From: Candidatus Sulfotelmatobacter sp.
Lineage (GTDB): Bacteria; Acidobacteriota; Terriglobia; Terriglobales; SbA1
Reading direction: 5' to 3'
NCBI GenBank assembly: GCA_030151135.1
Contig: JASLEQ010000259.1
Location: 1 to 7,339, forward strand
Length of the DNA stretch: 7,339 bases
The notes under the pieces were generated by a model that was not told the DNA's origin, made no database searches, and saw only the letters and a program-made list of their open reading frames with translations. The position numbers and the translations under genes were made by a program. Positions 5,203-7,339 of the stretch are shown in pieces (the stretch's first letter is position 1; every line of letters begins with the position of its first letter).

Positions 5203-7338
5203 ATGAAATTACATCTCCTGCTCTTCCTCGCTGCTCTGGGTCCGGTCTGCTTCCCGTCGTTCGCCGCTGGCCAGTCTGCGGCGGGCGCCTGTTCTCCCGT
5301 TCAGATCAGCCGCCCGCCTGTTTCGATCCATGTGCGCTGCGATGCGAAAGATCTTTGGGATTTAACCATCGCGGGCGCCGGCACGTATCGGTTTGCACCG
5401 GCACATCTGCCCCTGCGCTCAGGCCCGGTAAGCACCGCGTTCGCGGAGCTTCATGAATCTACGTCCACTCAGGAAGGCGAGATTGCGGTCTCCGGTCGCT
5501 TGCGTGCCTCTCCCGAGCTCATCTTTCGCATCGTATTCCAGCTAACGCCCGGCAGCCCGGTCGTGCGGTTCCGCTACGAGTTGCAGGCTTCGGCCCCTCA
5601 CAAAAAGCAGGCCTTCGGCAAGGGCGGCCCACTCGAGTACCTTTCGGTTCCGGCGAACTTTACGAGAGCCCGCGAAGTGCAACTCGCCAATTTCGAGCGC
5701 CTGACCCACAGCTACAACCTGAGCGAAACCGACCTCACCGCTGCCGAACTCAGTGCGCGCAATAACACGATAGGGCCCATCGTCGCGCTCAGCGACGGCC
5801 AGCATAGCCTCGTCCTCAGTTACGAACACGGATCCACCGTTCCCGACGCATACCTCTCGTATTCCTTGCGTGACAACCGTATTCGTCTCTCCGCGGTCCA
5901 GGGAAATGTCTATCCCGGTCAGGTTATCGATGCTGCGCATCCGTGGCAGTCCATCTGGTTTGAAACCGGAGCCGTCGCCGGCCCGCTCGATGCTGTGGCG
6001 CCCGTGTTTCGCACATTTGTCCTGAACGGGATGGCGCCGCACTCCGACACCCGCAAGCCGTTGGTCTTTTACAACACATGGAACTACCAGGAGCGCCAGA
6101 AATGGTTTGCACATCGCGATTACCTTCAGTCGATCAACCTCGAACGTGCGCTCAAGGAGATTCAAGTCGCCCACCAGATCGGGATCGATGTGTACGTGCT
6201 CGATACTGGCTGGTACCGCGCGACGGGTGACTGGCAGGTCAGCAGCGAGCGCTTTCCTGACGGGCTGCAGCAGATCCGCCGGAAGCTCGAGACCTACGGA
6301 ATGCGCCTGGGCCTCTGGTTCGGTCCCACCTCCGCTGCCGCTTCAAGCCGGGTCGTTCGTGATCACCCGGAGTGGCGCGCGTCCTGGAACGGCAAGGTGG
6401 CCGATCCGAATCCTGTATGGGGCACTGAGCCCTCGTATCAGATGTGCATGGTCAGTGGGTACAGTCACGCGTTCGCCCAGAAGGTGATTGAGGTGGCGCA
6501 CGCGACGGGCGCAACATATTTCAAATGGGATGCGGTAGGGCAGCATGCATGCAACGATCCAAGCCACGATCACGGCACGGCGGCGAACACGCCCGAAGAC
6601 CGCGACGAATCCTACGCCTTCCAGATGATTGGCCGGATGACGCAAGCGGCAGCGGAAATCTCCAGCGCCGTTCCCGGGGCCATTGTCGACATGGACGTAA
6701 CGGAGTCCGGACGCGCCTTCGGACTCGGCTTCCTGGCCGCGGGAAAATTCTTCCTCGTCAACAACGGTCCATATCTCTTCGACTACGATTTGCCGATGGA
6801 CAAGGAGAAGGACAACTGGAACCTGTTCTTTTATCCCGGGCCGGCACGCACATGGATCGCGCGCACGCCACTCATGTTGGATAAGTGGATCCCGTCAACG
6901 CTCCTTCTCACGCACTACTTCCCGGATGACCCAGCAAACCTTCAGGAACTGAACGTGGCTTCAATGATTCTGGGGCAGGACGGCATCTGGGGCGACCTCA
7001 CTGCCATCTCCCCCGAGGGCATTGGCACGTTGGAGCGGCTCATCAGCCGCTACAAACAGGTACGCGACGACATGGCTTCCGCGAACCCCGTAGTCACGGG
7101 CGTTGTCAGTGGCAATCCCGAGATCCACGAGAAGATTGCCGCAAATGGGCGCGGCGCTCTGGTCCTGTTTGCAACCGAGCCCGGCACCTACGAGTACACA
7201 ACTCACCACCCCGTCGCTTCCGAGCACTGGTGCAGCAACCCGGTAACGGTGCGCGCTGTCGGCCACGGCCGCGCTCACATCACCGTGCAGTTCGATGAAC
7301 CCGGAGCGCGCATCGTCTATTTTGGAGTGGCAGAATAG
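5203..7338 (+). CDS. Secreted alpha-galactosidase-like glycoside hydrolase (clan GH-D, GH36-like)
   Basis: The gene is complete at 711 residues. The ATG at 5203 has GGAAG 5 bases upstream and opens a signal peptide (KLHLLLFLAALGPVCFPSFA, cleavage near AAG/QS), so the enzyme is exported to the periplasm or outside. Residues ~30-275 form a beta-rich N-terminal domain, typical of GH36. The TIM barrel starts near 287 (LVFYNTWNYQE); strand two carries VYVLDTGWYRATGDWQ (330-345), matching the substrate-binding D-D/T-G-W of the family, followed by MRLGLWFGP. ATYFKWDAVG (437-446) holds the probable nucleophile Asp443, as in KWDMN of GH36. VDMDVTESGRAFGLG (495-509), NNGPYLFDYD and PGPARTWIARTPLM line the later barrel. 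A C-terminal beta-domain follows from ~630. It likely releases alpha-linked galactose or a related sugar. The usual GH36 SDNTD acid/base segment is not obvious, so the precise specificity is open. Confidence 0.85.
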   Translation: MKLHLLLFLAALGPVCFPSFAAGQSAAGACSPVQISRPPVSIHVRCDAKDLWDLTIAGAGTYRFAPAHLPLRSGPVSTAFAELHESTSTQEGEIAVSGRLRASPELIFRIVFQLTPGSPVVRFRYELQASAPHKKQAFGKGGPLEYLSVPANFTRAREVQLANFERLTHSYNLSETDLTAAELSARNNTIGPIVALSDGQHSLVLSYEHGSTVPDAYLSYSLRDNRIRLSAVQGNVYPGQVIDAAHPWQSIWFETGAVAGPLDAVAPVFRTFVLNGMAPHSDTRKPLVFYNTWNYQERQKWFAHRDYLQSINLERALKEIQVAHQIGIDVYVLDTGWYRATGDWQVSSERFPDGLQQIRRKLETYGMRLGLWFGPTSAAASSRVVRDHPEWRASWNGKVADPNPVWGTEPSYQMCMVSGYSHAFAQKVIEVAHATGATYFKWDAVGQHACNDPSHDHGTAANTPEDRDESYAFQMIGRMTQAAAEISSAVPGAIVDMDVTESGRAFGLGFLAAGKFFLVNNGPYLFDYDLPMDKEKDNWNLFFYPGPARTWIARTPLMLDKWIPSTLLLTHYFPDDPANLQELNVASMILGQDGIWGDLTAISPEGIGTLERLISRYKQVRDDMASANPVVTGVVSGNPEIHEKIAANGRGALVLFATEPGTYEYTTHHPVASEHWCSNPVTVRAVGHGRAHITVQFDEPGARIVYFGVAE

Positions 7339-7339
7339 G

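Noticed and set aside
5542..6174. Minus-strand 210-residue open frame inside the hydrolase gene
   Set aside because: It lies wholly within a strongly supported plus-strand gene and shows no family motif, so it is a shadow of high-GC coding sequence.
1..7339. CRISPR array, tRNA, rRNA, complete insertion sequence or defence system
   Set aside because: No regularly spaced repeats, RNA-gene signatures, transposase or nuclease motifs were found on either strand by eye.

Overview
This 7.3 kb window most likely comes from a member of the Acidobacteriota (Terriglobia-type). This is inferred from protein style, not from a marker gene: a secreted protein with the Ig-like repeat wording common there (CTIQASQTGNAVYAAATPVS), a secreted carboxypeptidase-regulatory-like protein, a TonB-dependent receptor and a secreted alpha-galactosidase-like glycoside hydrolase. 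No rRNA, tRNA or CRISPR array is visible.

Layout. (1) 3-586, plus: the 3' end of a large surface/secreted Ig-like repeat protein. Its last repeat is readable only by passing through all three forward frames, so it is a pseudogene or carries two sequence errors. A hairpin follows the stop. (2) 791-1948, plus: an intact secreted protein with three beta-sandwich repeats. (3) 1949-2280: a junction zone with the first ~45 codons of a tyrosine recombinase on the minus strand, starting inside a perfect 26-bp palindrome. (4) 2281-2730, minus, and 2795-3799, plus: a divergent pair, a small DUF6010-like membrane protein and a GlxA-type (DJ-1/PfpI plus AraC) regulator, sharing about 64 bp of control DNA. 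(5) 3800-4791: no intact gene, but scattered coding-like stretches in changing frames, one with a near-perfect Shine-Dalgarno. (6) 4792-5147, plus: the C-terminus of a TonB-dependent receptor, recognisable but broken by at least four frame changes. (7) 5203-7338, plus: a complete 711-residue secreted clan GH-D (GH36-like) hydrolase.

How it fits together. The receptor remnant ends 55 bp before the hydrolase on the same strand, so the pair may once have been an uptake-and-degradation unit for alpha-galactosides; now only the enzyme looks functional. The regulator probably controls itself and the divergent membrane-protein gene. Three broken genes, a recombinase fragment and long gene-poor stretches suggest a decaying accessory region. 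I see no convincing new multi-gene system. The best leads are the palindrome at the recombinase remnant, the clustered frame breaks, and the altered acid/base region of the hydrolase.
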